Shown: positions 46,800-58,300 of the stretch, piece after piece | Position numbering within the stretch: the stretch's first letter is position 1 | How the letters are laid out: the number at the start of each line of letters is the position of its first letter | Source of the DNA: Brevipalpus yothersi | Lineage: Eukaryota > Arthropoda > Arachnida > Trombidiformes > Tenuipalpidae | Direction: 5' to 3' | DNA length: 64,000 nucleotides | Assembly (NCBI GenBank): GCA_003956705.1 | Contig: QZCP01000205.1 | Span: 96,808-160,807 of the forward strand | Notes under the pieces: model-generated | What the model was told of the DNA's origin: nothing | What the model saw: the letters and a program-made list of their open reading frames with translations, nothing else | Databases searched by the model: none | Program-made: the position numbers and the translations under genes

Positions 46800-48103
46800 A
46801 TGTATTGTGAGATTTTTCGTGCAAATATAACCAAAGAGTAGAGATTTACTCTTTAGATACAACCTTTTCCTTGATTCAAGTTTAATTCCCATCTTGAATT
46901 GTCATGAAAATTGTGCCATTAAATTGGCTGCGAACAGAATTTATTATCTTTTATCTATCAACAATGGATAGTGCATAATCTAACTCATTCGCCTCTTTCT
47001 TCATTGCTGTAGAAAATCATCAAAATTAGGATTCTCATTGGAAGCTATTGCTGATTTCTATGATATTTTTTTACATCTTTAGAGAGGAATCAGATGCAAG
47101 TAGGGAAAAATTTAATCTAGTTTTATGATGAAGCTTTTACTGTTTCGATCGTGTGACAATGTTTAATTGAGAAGATTTTCCATGTAATTCAAGAATTTTT
47201 TCATTCCGTTTATACTTGATCAAATCTGGAGAACGTACATGTTTCCTTGTCTCTTGTTAGGCTCATCATCATAATTTTGACAATTTCCATGTGAAATCAC
47301 CCCCTCTAGAACAAACTTTCTAATTGATGATAAACTCATTTCCCATCCTGAAAACTGATTGCAACGTTATGTTATTTTATCACTTAAACAAGTTCTTATA
47401 TCTCCTCAACATCTTGACGAGATGAACGAAGCGAAGTGCTCCAACAAAATTGACTTGAGTGATGATAATATGCTTTTTTCTAAAGTCTCTCTCATCTAAA
47501 CACAGCTATAGCTTAATAACTCACCCCATTGAACCAGTATAACTTTTTTCACTTCATCTTTTTTGATTCATCCTCGTTAGCATACAGAGTTGTTTTGGAA
47601 TGGCGATCAATGTTCAGCAAATCTCGAATGTGTATGCAAGCCACAGGATAAGGTAACGGCAACCAAGACCCGATGCTACCAGCGACCGGTTGATTTCAGC
47701 GTGGACAGCTTTTTGGATTTGATTACTAGTTCTCTATCAATATTACTAGCGCCCTGATAGTCTAGCATAATTGGGTCAGTCAGGATAGGTTGAATGAAAT
47801 CAAACCGAAACTAGAGCCAAACAACAGATTCTTGAACAGATTTGCTGAAATCATCATTGTTCTGGCGAGGTATAAGGCGATGATACAAATGCCTTTACAC
47901 ATACTTCTATCAAAGTAGTCAACAAGGTTGGGAGGAAAAAAAAGTTTAGAGGCCCTGGAAATTCTAAGCCTTTTTCAATGTCATTTTGTGTTGATTTGTG
48001 ATTCTTTTTCAAATTTTCTAGATTAATCGCGATATAAATTGCACTCAATAAATCCGATTTTTTCCACAAAAATACATCAATATCTGTATTTATTCACATC
48101 ATT

Positions 48104-48156
<53 letters not shown>

Positions 48157-48455
48157 NNNNNNNNNNNNNNNNNNNNNNNNNNNNNNNNNNNNNNNNNNNN
48201 NNNNNNNNNNNNNNNNNNNNNNNNNNNNNNNNNNNNNNNNNNNNNNNNNNNNNNNNNNNNNNNNNNNNNNNNNNNNNNNNNNNNNNNNNNNNNNNNNNNN
48301 NNNNNNNNNNNNNNNNNNNNNNNNNNNNNNNNNNNNNNNNNNNNNNNNNNNNNNNNNNNNNNNNNNNNNNNNNNNNNNNNNNNNNNNNNNNNNNNNNNNN
48401 NNNNNNNNNNNNNNNNNNNNNNNNNNNNNNNNNNNNNNNNNNNNNNNNNNNNNNN

Positions 48456-48535
<80 letters not shown>

Positions 48536-49051
48536 AGGAATATTTTCCGAACCCAAAACTTTTTGACCCGAAAAAAGTTTCGAATATTCGGAATCCCATT
48601 GACAAGTGTACCTCTTTCTCTCTCGTCAATAGTGATTAAAGAAGTGTCTCCGTCTGTTACTTTTCCTTTCAATTTGCTTGTGAACTAAAGTTCCCGCCAC
48701 TTTGACACACCTTACTTTGGAAATCAAAAGAGAACGCTACCTACCTCATTGCTCATGTGTAGCATCAAAGCAGTACTGTACTGAACCCAGGCAACTGGCT
48801 GTGGCGACTGAACGCGTAAAGCGTAATACATTGAAAAGTGATTTAACCAAGGCGTGTTAAAATATTTGCTATCATTGATATATATATATTCTCTTGAAAG
48901 ACGATAATTCTGGTGAGTTGATTAATTTATTATTTCATTTTCAATTTATATACTGACCGGTATATTGCTCATAATTTGTGTATACACCAAGTATTGATTC
49001 GTATGTGTCTATGTGATTATCATTTTACAGATTGATTGTAATCATTTCAAA
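46800..49051. other. Gene-poor stretch, assembly gap and eIF4B promoter
   Basis: AT-rich DNA without recognisable coding sequence up to the CT array and N gap (48107-48530). The eIF4B promoter and non-coding first exon lie at about 48700-48912; its 5' UTR intron runs from donor TCTG|GTGAGT (after 48912) to acceptor TTTTACAG (ending 49030). Confidence 0.45.
48107..48530. repeat. (CT)n array enclosing a 299-base N gap
   Basis: CT dinucleotides at 48107-48156, N at 48157-48455, CT again at 48456-48530. The gap most likely represents more of the same array that the assembly could not resolve, so its real length is unknown. Confidence 0.95.
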
Positions 49052-51876
49052 ATGGCCTGCAATAGTGCAAACAATCCGGCAAGTTCATCGCAAGGTAATG
49101 TTTCTATCTTTCTTTATTTCTTTCTCTCTTTATACACTTCACGATACTGTCTTAAATGTTGACTGTATTTGTGTGTATGTATGTATGGAGTCATTGTTCC
49201 GATAAATTGCTTACCGGTGTATACACATCAACCATCTTACTAACTTTATCTTATTCTTGTTCTTCCTATCTCACTCTTCACAATTGCTTCCTGATCATCA
49301 CCATCAATCAATCAATCGATGCGGATCACAATTGGACAGGCAAAAAAAATCGCAAGACCAAAGGAAAGAAAATGGAACTCAGTGTTTTTCTTAATGAGGA
49401 TACTAACAAAGAAGCCCCTGATGGTTATGCTGTTGTCACAACTGCTCGAAATTGGGCAGATTATACCGTTGATGATGACGAAGGTGAATATTAAGATTCC
49501 CTAAATTATGTGCCATCTTGGCTGCCATCTCCTATCAACTCCTTTGACTATTTACTTTTATTGATATTGAAATAGCGAGAAAAATCACCATAGACTCACG
49601 GTTCTCCCGTTTCGATGAAGAAGAGAGGATGCCCATTGTGTCATCGAGCAAGTGACCGGCATTTAAATTTTAGAAATCTCGTTCGTATTTCACTTCATTT
49701 TCCATCTGTTTGGAAGAGCTCCATTTGTTCTCTACTTCTCTTTCTCTCTCATCCACACTGGGTGTTTTAAAATGCTTGCCAGTAAAATGGCAGTCCACGA
49801 GAGCATAAGCTCATCAATAAACTTGCATAGGAAATTGCATCTTCACAGTGCATTTGTGTGTCCGGAAGTATCTTTAAACCTTCGACTAGTTTACTTAGAT
49901 AACAGACTTTCTCTTTGCTCACTCATCTTGAAGAGAAATGATGTATGAATCGTAATGTTCCGACTGTCTGCCTCAATCTTGCTTTTACTATGTAACATTT
50001 TGTTTCTTCTATTGCATACTAATCTCTCTCCCCTTTTTATTCTCTAGATAAAGCCTTCGATCACAGACGGGATATTATAAATCACAATAGACCGATAGTC
50101 CTTCCTACAGCACCAAAATCAGCTCGAGCCCCTGATATAGATCTTTCAAAAATACCTAATCACCCGCCATTCAAAGCCTACCTCGGTAATCTACCATATG
50201 AAACTACTGAGGAAGAAATTGAAAGATTTTTCAAGAACAAAAAGGTATCTTTTCGGTTTTTATCATCACTATTATTGGTATGTCCGAGCTTTATTTACTA
50301 ATTTTTCGAATGTTTGTTTCTTGAGGTGGCAAGAGTACATCTTGTACGTGATGGTGATCGTGGTAGACCCAGGGGTGTAGGATTTGTGGAATTTGAAGAC
50401 CGAGAAACTCTAATCGATGCTTTAGGACAGAATGGTGAAACTCTTAAGAATCGAGCCATCCGTGTTTCTATCTCTGAGGATAGAGGAAGTGGCTATGGTA
50501 ACTATGAATTTTGCTCTCTTTTACACCAATTGTCCCCTCTCATGAAGATAGTTACTTGAATGGACACATCCTGTTTTTTGTCTCTTTCCAGAGGATCGAT
50601 CTAGAAGAATCGATGAAGATCGAACATCCAATGATTGGAGATCAGACACTCGAGAGCTGCCCCCAGCACGCAATGGCAATGACTATCCTAGTTATGACAA
50701 CGATTCTTATAGAGGGAGACGGATGGATCGGAGCTCTGGTGGCTTTGACCGATCATATAACCGAGAACGCGATTTTGGTGACGTAAGGAGTGAACCTCGT
50801 GATTTTAATCGATTTGATAGAGATTCTAGAGGTAAAATTTCCAGAGTAGAACAATTCCATCATTTGTTGTTGATTACACATCCTCTCACAACTAAATAAT
50901 TTGCTAATATTCCTCACATATTTTTCGTAGATAACAATTTCCAAGATAACAAGGACCGTGGTCCTCGTGATAGCTATGGTCGTGGAGACCGCTCTTTTGA
51001 TGATAGAAGAGAACGCCGAAGTTTTGACGACCGTCGAGAGGGACGAGGTTTTGATGGGCGAGGTTTTGAAGGACGAGGCTTCGATGACCGTCGTGATGGA
51101 CGGGGTTTCGATGACCGTCGAGAGGGAAGAGGTTTTGAAGACCGTCGAGAGGGAAGAGGTTTCGAAGATCGTCGAGATGGACGGGGTTTTGATGACCGTC
51201 GAGACGGGCGGGGTTTTGATGGGGGTAGAGATGATAGACGCTATGAGCGTCGTCAATACGATCGACAAGACGATCGACGTGGTGGTGGTGAACGTAGCAT
51301 GGGTAGTGACCACGGAAGTGACCGGGGTAGTGAAAGAGGATATCGAGACCGACCTCTCGATAAGGAGCGTAGAAATTTTTCATCTAACTTTGACCGACGA
51401 AGCTCAGCAGCTTCACCTTCTCCACCAGTTTCTACAGATTCTAGAGGAGAAGATGAGCAGCGAGAACCTCCCAAAGAACGTCCAAGACTCATGCTTCAGC
51501 CTCGTACTAAGCCTTTGCAAGATAAAGTGGAGCAAGTCTCCGATTCTGCCATTTTTGGTGGAGCCAAGCCTGTTGATACCGCCGCTAGAGAAAGGTAAGA
51601 TATAACAAATTTTCTCATGAACCAACGTTTTTAACTCGATTTCTATCTGACCTTTGATTTAGACAAATTGAAGAGAAATTGCAAGCTTCTCTGAGACTTG
51701 AGAGAGATCTCGAGAAGACGAGTCGCGGATCAGCTGCAGGCTCTGGTCCAAACTCTGAAAGAGGCAGTATTGTTGGGGATGGCGATAATGGCCGAGATAG
51801 TCCCGCTAGCTCTCCACGGCTCAGTCAGTCTCAGAGTGAAGCCGAGCGAGTCGAACCTCAACGAAATCTAGATTGA
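49052..51876 (+). CDS. eIF4B: Eukaryotic translation initiation factor 4B
   Basis: Stimulates eIF4A helicase and ribosome recruitment. Seven exons: 49052-49094, 49340-49483, 50048-50244, 50326-50497, 50592-50831, 50931-51594 and 51663-51876; all phases agree, 557 residues (human 611). N-terminus MACNSANNPASSSQG then KKNRKTKGKKMELSVFL, the eIF4B-type 'KKGK-L--FL' start, and RNWADYTVDDDE. One RRM at about 100-175: RNP2 AYLGNLPYETTEEEI, RNP1 RGRPRGVGFVEFED. Next a DRYG-like region rich in Arg, Gly, Asp and Phe, here a tandem array of FDDRREGRG-type units (50991-51230). The diagnostic C-terminal block IFGGAKPVDTAARER is identical to human. The end is Ser-rich, as in other eIF4B proteins. Convergent with RXR. 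Confidence 0.97.
50991..51230 (+). repeat. Tandem coding repeat in eIF4B (Phe-Asp/Glu-Asp-Arg-Arg-x-Gly-Arg-Gly)
   Basis: About seven to eight units of 18-30 bp coding GRGFDDRRDGRGF-like sequence, with near-identical nucleotides between neighbours (ccgtcgagagggaagaggtt is repeated). Such arrays change length by slippage. It corresponds to the DRYG self-association domain of vertebrate eIF4B but with a different unit. Confidence 0.85.
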
Positions 51877-52506
51877 GATTGACCGTAGCATGTTATTTCA
51901 AATGGCTCATCTCAGTCCACTTCCTTTCTTCTCTCTCTCTCTCTCTTTCTCTCCTCTTTTCAACTCTTCCCTTTCTACCCTCTTTCAAATCCGGGATCAA
52001 ACCATGTATGATAAACGTGTCCTATATATTCAATGTCAGGATTAATTATAATCTATTGCCCTTATTGTCATCAGAGTTTGATATGAAATAACATCAGTTC
52101 TCCGAATCTGCGAAAAGCAGTCGGGAATCCGTTAAGTCCTTTGCTCCTTTCTCGCGATCTTATTCAACGACGTTGACTTTATCCAAGTTGAATTCATATG
52201 ATCTCCTCCCAGTAGTTCTTTGAGGGGCACTCGGTTTTTGTTCATCCAAGTGATCAAACGCTCAATGGTCCCATCATTATATGGATTCTTTTGCAGATTA
52301 GACTTTTGAAAGATATATTGGAGTCAAAGGATTCCTGGGGGATCAATCTTCGGTGCAAGGAAAAGAGAGCAGGAGTGTGTCATCTCACGAAGTAATGACT
52401 GTCTCCTGGGGCTGTGTTTGGAATGAAAAATCACATGGAAAATCCTCGCATTGAAAATGAGAATATTCAATTCGTGTCTTCAACCTGTTTTGATCTATTT
52501 GTGAGC

Positions 52507-52567
<61 letters not shown>

Positions 52568-53997
52568 GTTTATAAATCACTCACCTTTCCTGATGCTTAC
52601 CTCTTTCTCATGTACACGAGTTGCCCTTGATTACTGGCTAGAGAAGATCTCGATTCACATTTTGAAAGGTTCAATTCGATACATCATTCTCTTTTCCATT
52701 AATTGGAGCCAATGTCCCATCGGTAAGCATTGAGTTTGATGAAATATGTGCTGTAAAAGTAATGGAAACTACTCAGACGTTCGTTTGTCAAGAACCTGGT
52801 CAAAGTATTCTCAGAAGATCGATTTTTTCAACCTTCTTGGATAGAAAAATTCTATATATTCATGACGAGACTTGTTCATCTAGGGACATTTAGGAATTTC
52901 TATAGCTCTCCAATCAGGAGGTTTCTGTGCTCGATCATCGTCATCTCCTTCTGGCTAAGGTATCAAAGTCACATGAGTTGTTAATATTTTGGAACTTCAA
53001 ACAAGTCATCCTTAGACATAGAATGAACAGAATATTCAGTGACGCTACAGAGAGCACTGTCTCCCTAGGATGTTTTCAACGTTTCATAATGAAAATCATT
53101 TTTTGCTCGTGGCATTCTATGTATTTCTATCTCTATCTTTCCTTATCAGGAGTTATGCTTAGTTTTTCAGATTGATGCATGGGTCTACAATATTTTTAGA
53201 TGCACTCTATTTATTGTTTTTAATCGATGATTGATACTCATTAATTTCCTCATAAGCTACTCACGAGTGTGATTTGGATGACTAATTAGAATCATCTCGA
53301 GACATTTTTTCTCCCTCACACTCCTCAATATGACCGCAAATTTTCGACCGAAATGAATGAGAAATCACAGAGATGAAGATAATTTTCTTTTTTTATCCTC
53401 ATTATTCAGGTAAACAAAACAAAACTGAGAGATGATTCATGCAACATGATGCGAACATAATCAAATTATTTTTCATTTTCTATCTTACTGATTGTCAATG
53501 ATCATCATCTCACAAGATACTTAATTGATCACAATTTTTTATCATATTTTTTTCAAAGAGAAAAGGCTTTCTGCTCACTTCAACTCAATGATCAACAAAA
53601 AAAGAGATAGACAATTACAGAAATATATATATATATAGAGAGAAAGAGTGATAATTGATTATCAGTCTCGTCTCATTTATATCTTTCATTAGATTTAACT
53701 AACTTCGATTCTATCTGTCTGACACCATCTTGTCGAGTTAGCCTTGAGTTTTTTTCACTTAAATTAATCTTAATCTACACTCAAATTCAACCAAATTTTT
53801 ATCACCTTTTTTTGTTTGATGATCCAAAATTCATTCAACATTATCACAATTAAAATGGATTTCCACTTTGATTTCGTAGACTCTTCAAAATTTACACAGA
53901 CTAAAATGGATCTGGATCAATGACTGATTGTATAGAATCGATTGAGTATAGTCTGTAACGATGGTGTAAGACTGGACAGATCGATGACAGAGAAAGG

Positions 53998-54081
<84 letters not shown>

Positions 54082-55385
54082 AAGTTCTGTAAAAGAAAAA
54101 GTTGTGACGTTGCGATTCATGTTGCAAACATAAAATTTTCTGGACGAAAAGAAGGAAAGAGAAGAGAGAAAAGATAATTGTTGATTTATAGAAGGATAGA
54201 GAATTTTTGATTCTTAACTTAAATTGGGTGAACAAGATAGGAATCAGAAAAAAAATATTGAAATGGACAGATGGAGAAGAATAGTTTGTCTGTTCCAAAT
54301 TCATTAGGAAAGCATGGTGGGTCAGTATCATCCTTGATTGTTCTCTGTAGGCTGAGTATGTGAACACACACATACCTCTAATACAGACATAATAATATGG
54401 TACTTAGTTAATTATATAATCAAAATTATATATATAATATAGTTATAGAGATATTGAGTCAATAGAATATTACTATTAAATAGATTAAGACACATTGAGA
54501 AGAGGGGGAAAGGGAAAGGGAAAAGTGGATAGAATGAAGTTTCTTTCTATGAGGAAAATTTTTTTCAAAGGAAATTCTTCCATCTTCTTCCTTCATCAAT
54601 CTGTAAATTCTGTACTAGGGAATCAGCTTACGCTTCTTTTTTTCACAATTGCTTTTCTATGAGCATTTTCATTCGTTTTTTGAATTCGAATAATAATTTT
54701 CAAGTCTTTCAATTTTAGAAAAAAACAATACCATTTGGAAACATTGAACCAGCCTTAGGCACAAGTTAACGACATTATGTAACAGATTATCAGCACTTTG
54801 TGTGTGTATGTGTATAGTTGAACGGCACAGATAAAAATTTTATCAGCGGTGTTAGTCGAAATATTTGAAGTTCAATAGCAAGGAAAAAATTTTTCTATTT
54901 TCCGTTACAGTTAATCACCATTTCAAGGTCGTGAATTGTGTCTCTGTTAAAGTTCGAGGTGATGATGAGCAAGGAAGCGGGAAAAAAAGGTGGTTGATGT
55001 AATAGTAATTGTAGTTAAAAAGTTTCAGTTGAGGCTGGAAAAAGGTATTTTCCGGCGGCGAAAAAGTGTTGAGATTGAACAAAAAATTTTCATCCGTAAA
55101 GGGTTTCACAGTGGATTACAAAATAGTCAGTCTCGTCAAAAATTCAGTGGAGAAGAGGAGAGATGATATTATTGATGGTGGAAAAAACGTAGAGAGAAGA
55201 AGAGGCGAAAAAAAAAACGTATCAGACTGAAATGATGATCTAGAGACGTGATTCATGCTAATGATAAATCAGATGATGAATGGTGAAAAAAAGGTGTAGG
55301 TGTGTATGTCGAAAGCCAAAGTCCATGGTAGAAGAGACTTTTTTTTCTCCTCAGGTATAGTCTCTCTCTCAATGCTAGATATTGG
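51877..55385. other. 3' flanks between eIF4B and RXR
   Basis: 3.5 kb between convergent stop codons. It contains CT arrays at about 51931-51950 and 52513-52567, a GA array at 54005-54077 and otherwise AT-rich sequence without recognised genes. Much of 54000-55385 may be the RXR 3' UTR. An 82-codon open frame at 52927-53175 has no identifiable content. Confidence 0.45.
54005..54077 (+). repeat. (GA)n microsatellite
   Basis: About 35 uninterrupted GA dinucleotides; the frames through it (Arg-Glu or Ser-Leu repeats) are not genes. Confidence 0.95.
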
Positions 55386-58300
55386 TTAGAGATGCTTTTC
55401 GACCAAACAATGATCTGGTGTTTGACCAGGTTGTGATGAGAGCATAAAGTGAAGAAAATGATCGATTGGAGTGTCAGCGATTAATTTGAAAAAGAACAGA
55501 TACTCTAGACACTTGAGTCCAATAGAGCGTAGAGCAGGCAGCCGAAGTAATAGTTTGGCAAAGCGACCTGGTTGTTCTGGATATGTGTTTTTACAGTAAT
55601 CTTCCAGAACAGCATACACTTTCTCCCGTAATAGATCCACTTGAGTAATCGATTTCAAGTTCATCGCCTCCGGATTGAATAGAACAATCGCCCGGAGGCA
55701 GCCAAGTTCAGTTTTATCCATTTTCATTTCACGCATTTTTGCCACTAGTTCGGTGAGAACACGATCAAAAATGGCAGCAATACCTGCTTGGTGGGCTGAA
55801 TTACGGTGGACAATGAGACCGGTTGCTAAAACAATTCCATCTTTAACGTTCATGGATCGATGGGAGAAACCAGCGATCAACAGCTCATTCCAGCCACTTT
55901 TCAATAGAATCATCTGATCTTGCACTGGTAATTCTGTGAAATGTGGAATATGCTTTGCCCATTCGATCAGATTGATCAATTGACGATCTGCTGCTCGACA
56001 AAAGTTCGCAGTTGTATCCTGAATCGAATGAAAGGGTTGTGATGAGGAGAGGAATCGAAATGAATGTATGTGTGTTTTTTGATTTTTGTGATTCATTGGG
56101 CATGCATATTCATCATGTAATATATGGAGGAATTTTGAGAAGAATTTTCATAGAACAAAAAGAATATCTCTGAATGATGTGAATGCTCTTTGTACTCAGA
56201 ATGAACGTAGAACACTGATCTCATTTCAAGCTAAATACACGCAGTGTTAGTGATGGTACAGTACTGCTGTGTGTGTATTTCGATTAATGAGAGCTTAAGT
56301 TTTGAGAAAGAATTTTTCACACTTTAGCCAATTTTCAATTGACATGTTTGTACAGTTTGGGATTCTTTTTTTAGCATGAAGAATTACAAATGCTCATTCA
56401 AAGTTTACAGGATAAAGACGATCACAGTAAATCGAATTCAAAATAGAAAATTGCTCAACAAATTCTTTTTTATGCGATGGTGTCATGTTCCCATCACTGT
56501 AGCCAAGCGTCGATGAAGTGAGACATAATTGGATCAATAATGAACCAAAGGAAGGAATAAATACACCATGAATTCAAAACCTTACAGTATATGTCGAAGT
56601 GAATAGTTTGAATTATCATGGAGAGAGAGAGAGAGATTTGAGAAGAGGAAAAAATGTCCATAATTTACGTGAGGACGAAGTACATGTAATTTTTGTCTCA
56701 AATAAATCGATCAAAAGCTTGTGTTTGATTAAAATAGTTTTAAGGATGCAGCTTGAAGGAAACTTGACTCAAAATTCGTGTACTGGATGTTATATAAGAT
56801 TTTCCAAAACTAATCCTCAGTATGTATGGTATTTACAGTATTGGCCTAATAAGGGACCATACAGTGATCAAGAAGTGACTAGAACTGCAAGGACTTGAGA
56901 TAACATTGATTTACACAGCGAGCGTTCAATATCGAAAAATGAATCATACATGTATGTAAAATCATGAAAATTCCAAGACCTGTGACAAAATATTGAGCTC
57001 TAGAGTGCATCTTAAAAAAGCTAAGGATGAAACTTATATGTGTGAAAAAAGTGATAGAATACATAATAAGAAGTAATTAGACTGTGATAAAATTTCATAA
57101 CTACCATACTAGTACCATTCGATTCTGATTTCCTGAGAGAGACTAATCAGCGTAGGGAACTACTCTACCAGTAAGTATCTATCTGATCTTTACTACACGC
57201 GGAAATATATTTCGACATCAAGAATCATAAAAAGATAGGCTTGACTCTCTCACATACACGTTCTATGGCTGAATTCTTTTTGATAGTATGGAATGCTGGT
57301 CGTTACAAGATATTACTATTTGCTGAGAAGCATCAGAGCATTGTAAAAATGACAAGAAAATCAATTTTTAGAGTTCTTCGATGGAACAAACAAATGGATG
57401 TAAGCTTTCCACTGTGAATTTTAACATGATATGCACCAGATTTACAAACTATCTCATCAGAGAGGCTGATGATCAAATTACTACTTTACTCATTAAGCTA
57501 TACTGCATTTAACCTTTAGCAAAGATTAAATTCTACTTAAAATCTAGACCAACTGTCATGTTAGCAAATTGAACAATGTACCAATGTGATAATGTGTAGG
57601 ATTACTGTCAGAAGAAAGTGTATTTTAGAACTAATAAGTCGACAGGTTAAGATCTTTCAAGTTTACTTTGTCTCGATTCTGACAATTGTGAGGCTGATAC
57701 CTATCTCAAAGCTGAGATGAAAAAGGAAAAATTTCACCAAATGATGAAATTTTTTTGATCAAAAAACGTATATATCATCTTTCCCACACTAAGATGAAGC
57801 TTCAGAAACAGATGCAGGTCAAGCCAAGAGCTCGAGACTCGCCTTTCGGAAAAATTCCATCAATTTTATCTTTCTCTCTACTTTTTTGTCTTCATTTTTT
57901 GATGAACAAAACTGCATCATGCTCTATTTTGGAATTTTCTCTCTTCCTCTTCTCTCAAGGCTTAACAATAATTCATCTCCTCTCTCTCTCTTCGCCCTAC
58001 ATCACTGATCATGGCAGATCTGTTCAATCCATCCTAGAATGTCTAGACGCTTAGTACTTTTTCCTCTTCATTCTTACTCTTTCTTATTCTTTCATTCAGC
58101 ATCTTCTTCTTCAACTTTTGCCTCCTATGACCGTGACCATGAAAAAGGAAGAAAGAGAGAAGATGGAGATGAGAAAAGTACGACTTTAGGAGTGATGGTT
58201 TCTTGGCATACAAAATAACGAAGATATCCATTGAGCTCTGTCAGTTCCATTGATTGCGGAATCCATAATATATGATCAGGGGAATCTTATTCTTCCGTTC

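Noticed and set aside
48039..48672. Open frames of 150-190 codons on both strands
   Set aside because: They run through the CT array and the N gap; no real protein sequence.
50753..51383. Long antisense frames over eIF4B exon 6
   Set aside because: Mirror translations of the tandem repeat; the sense strand has matched splice phases and eIF4B motifs.
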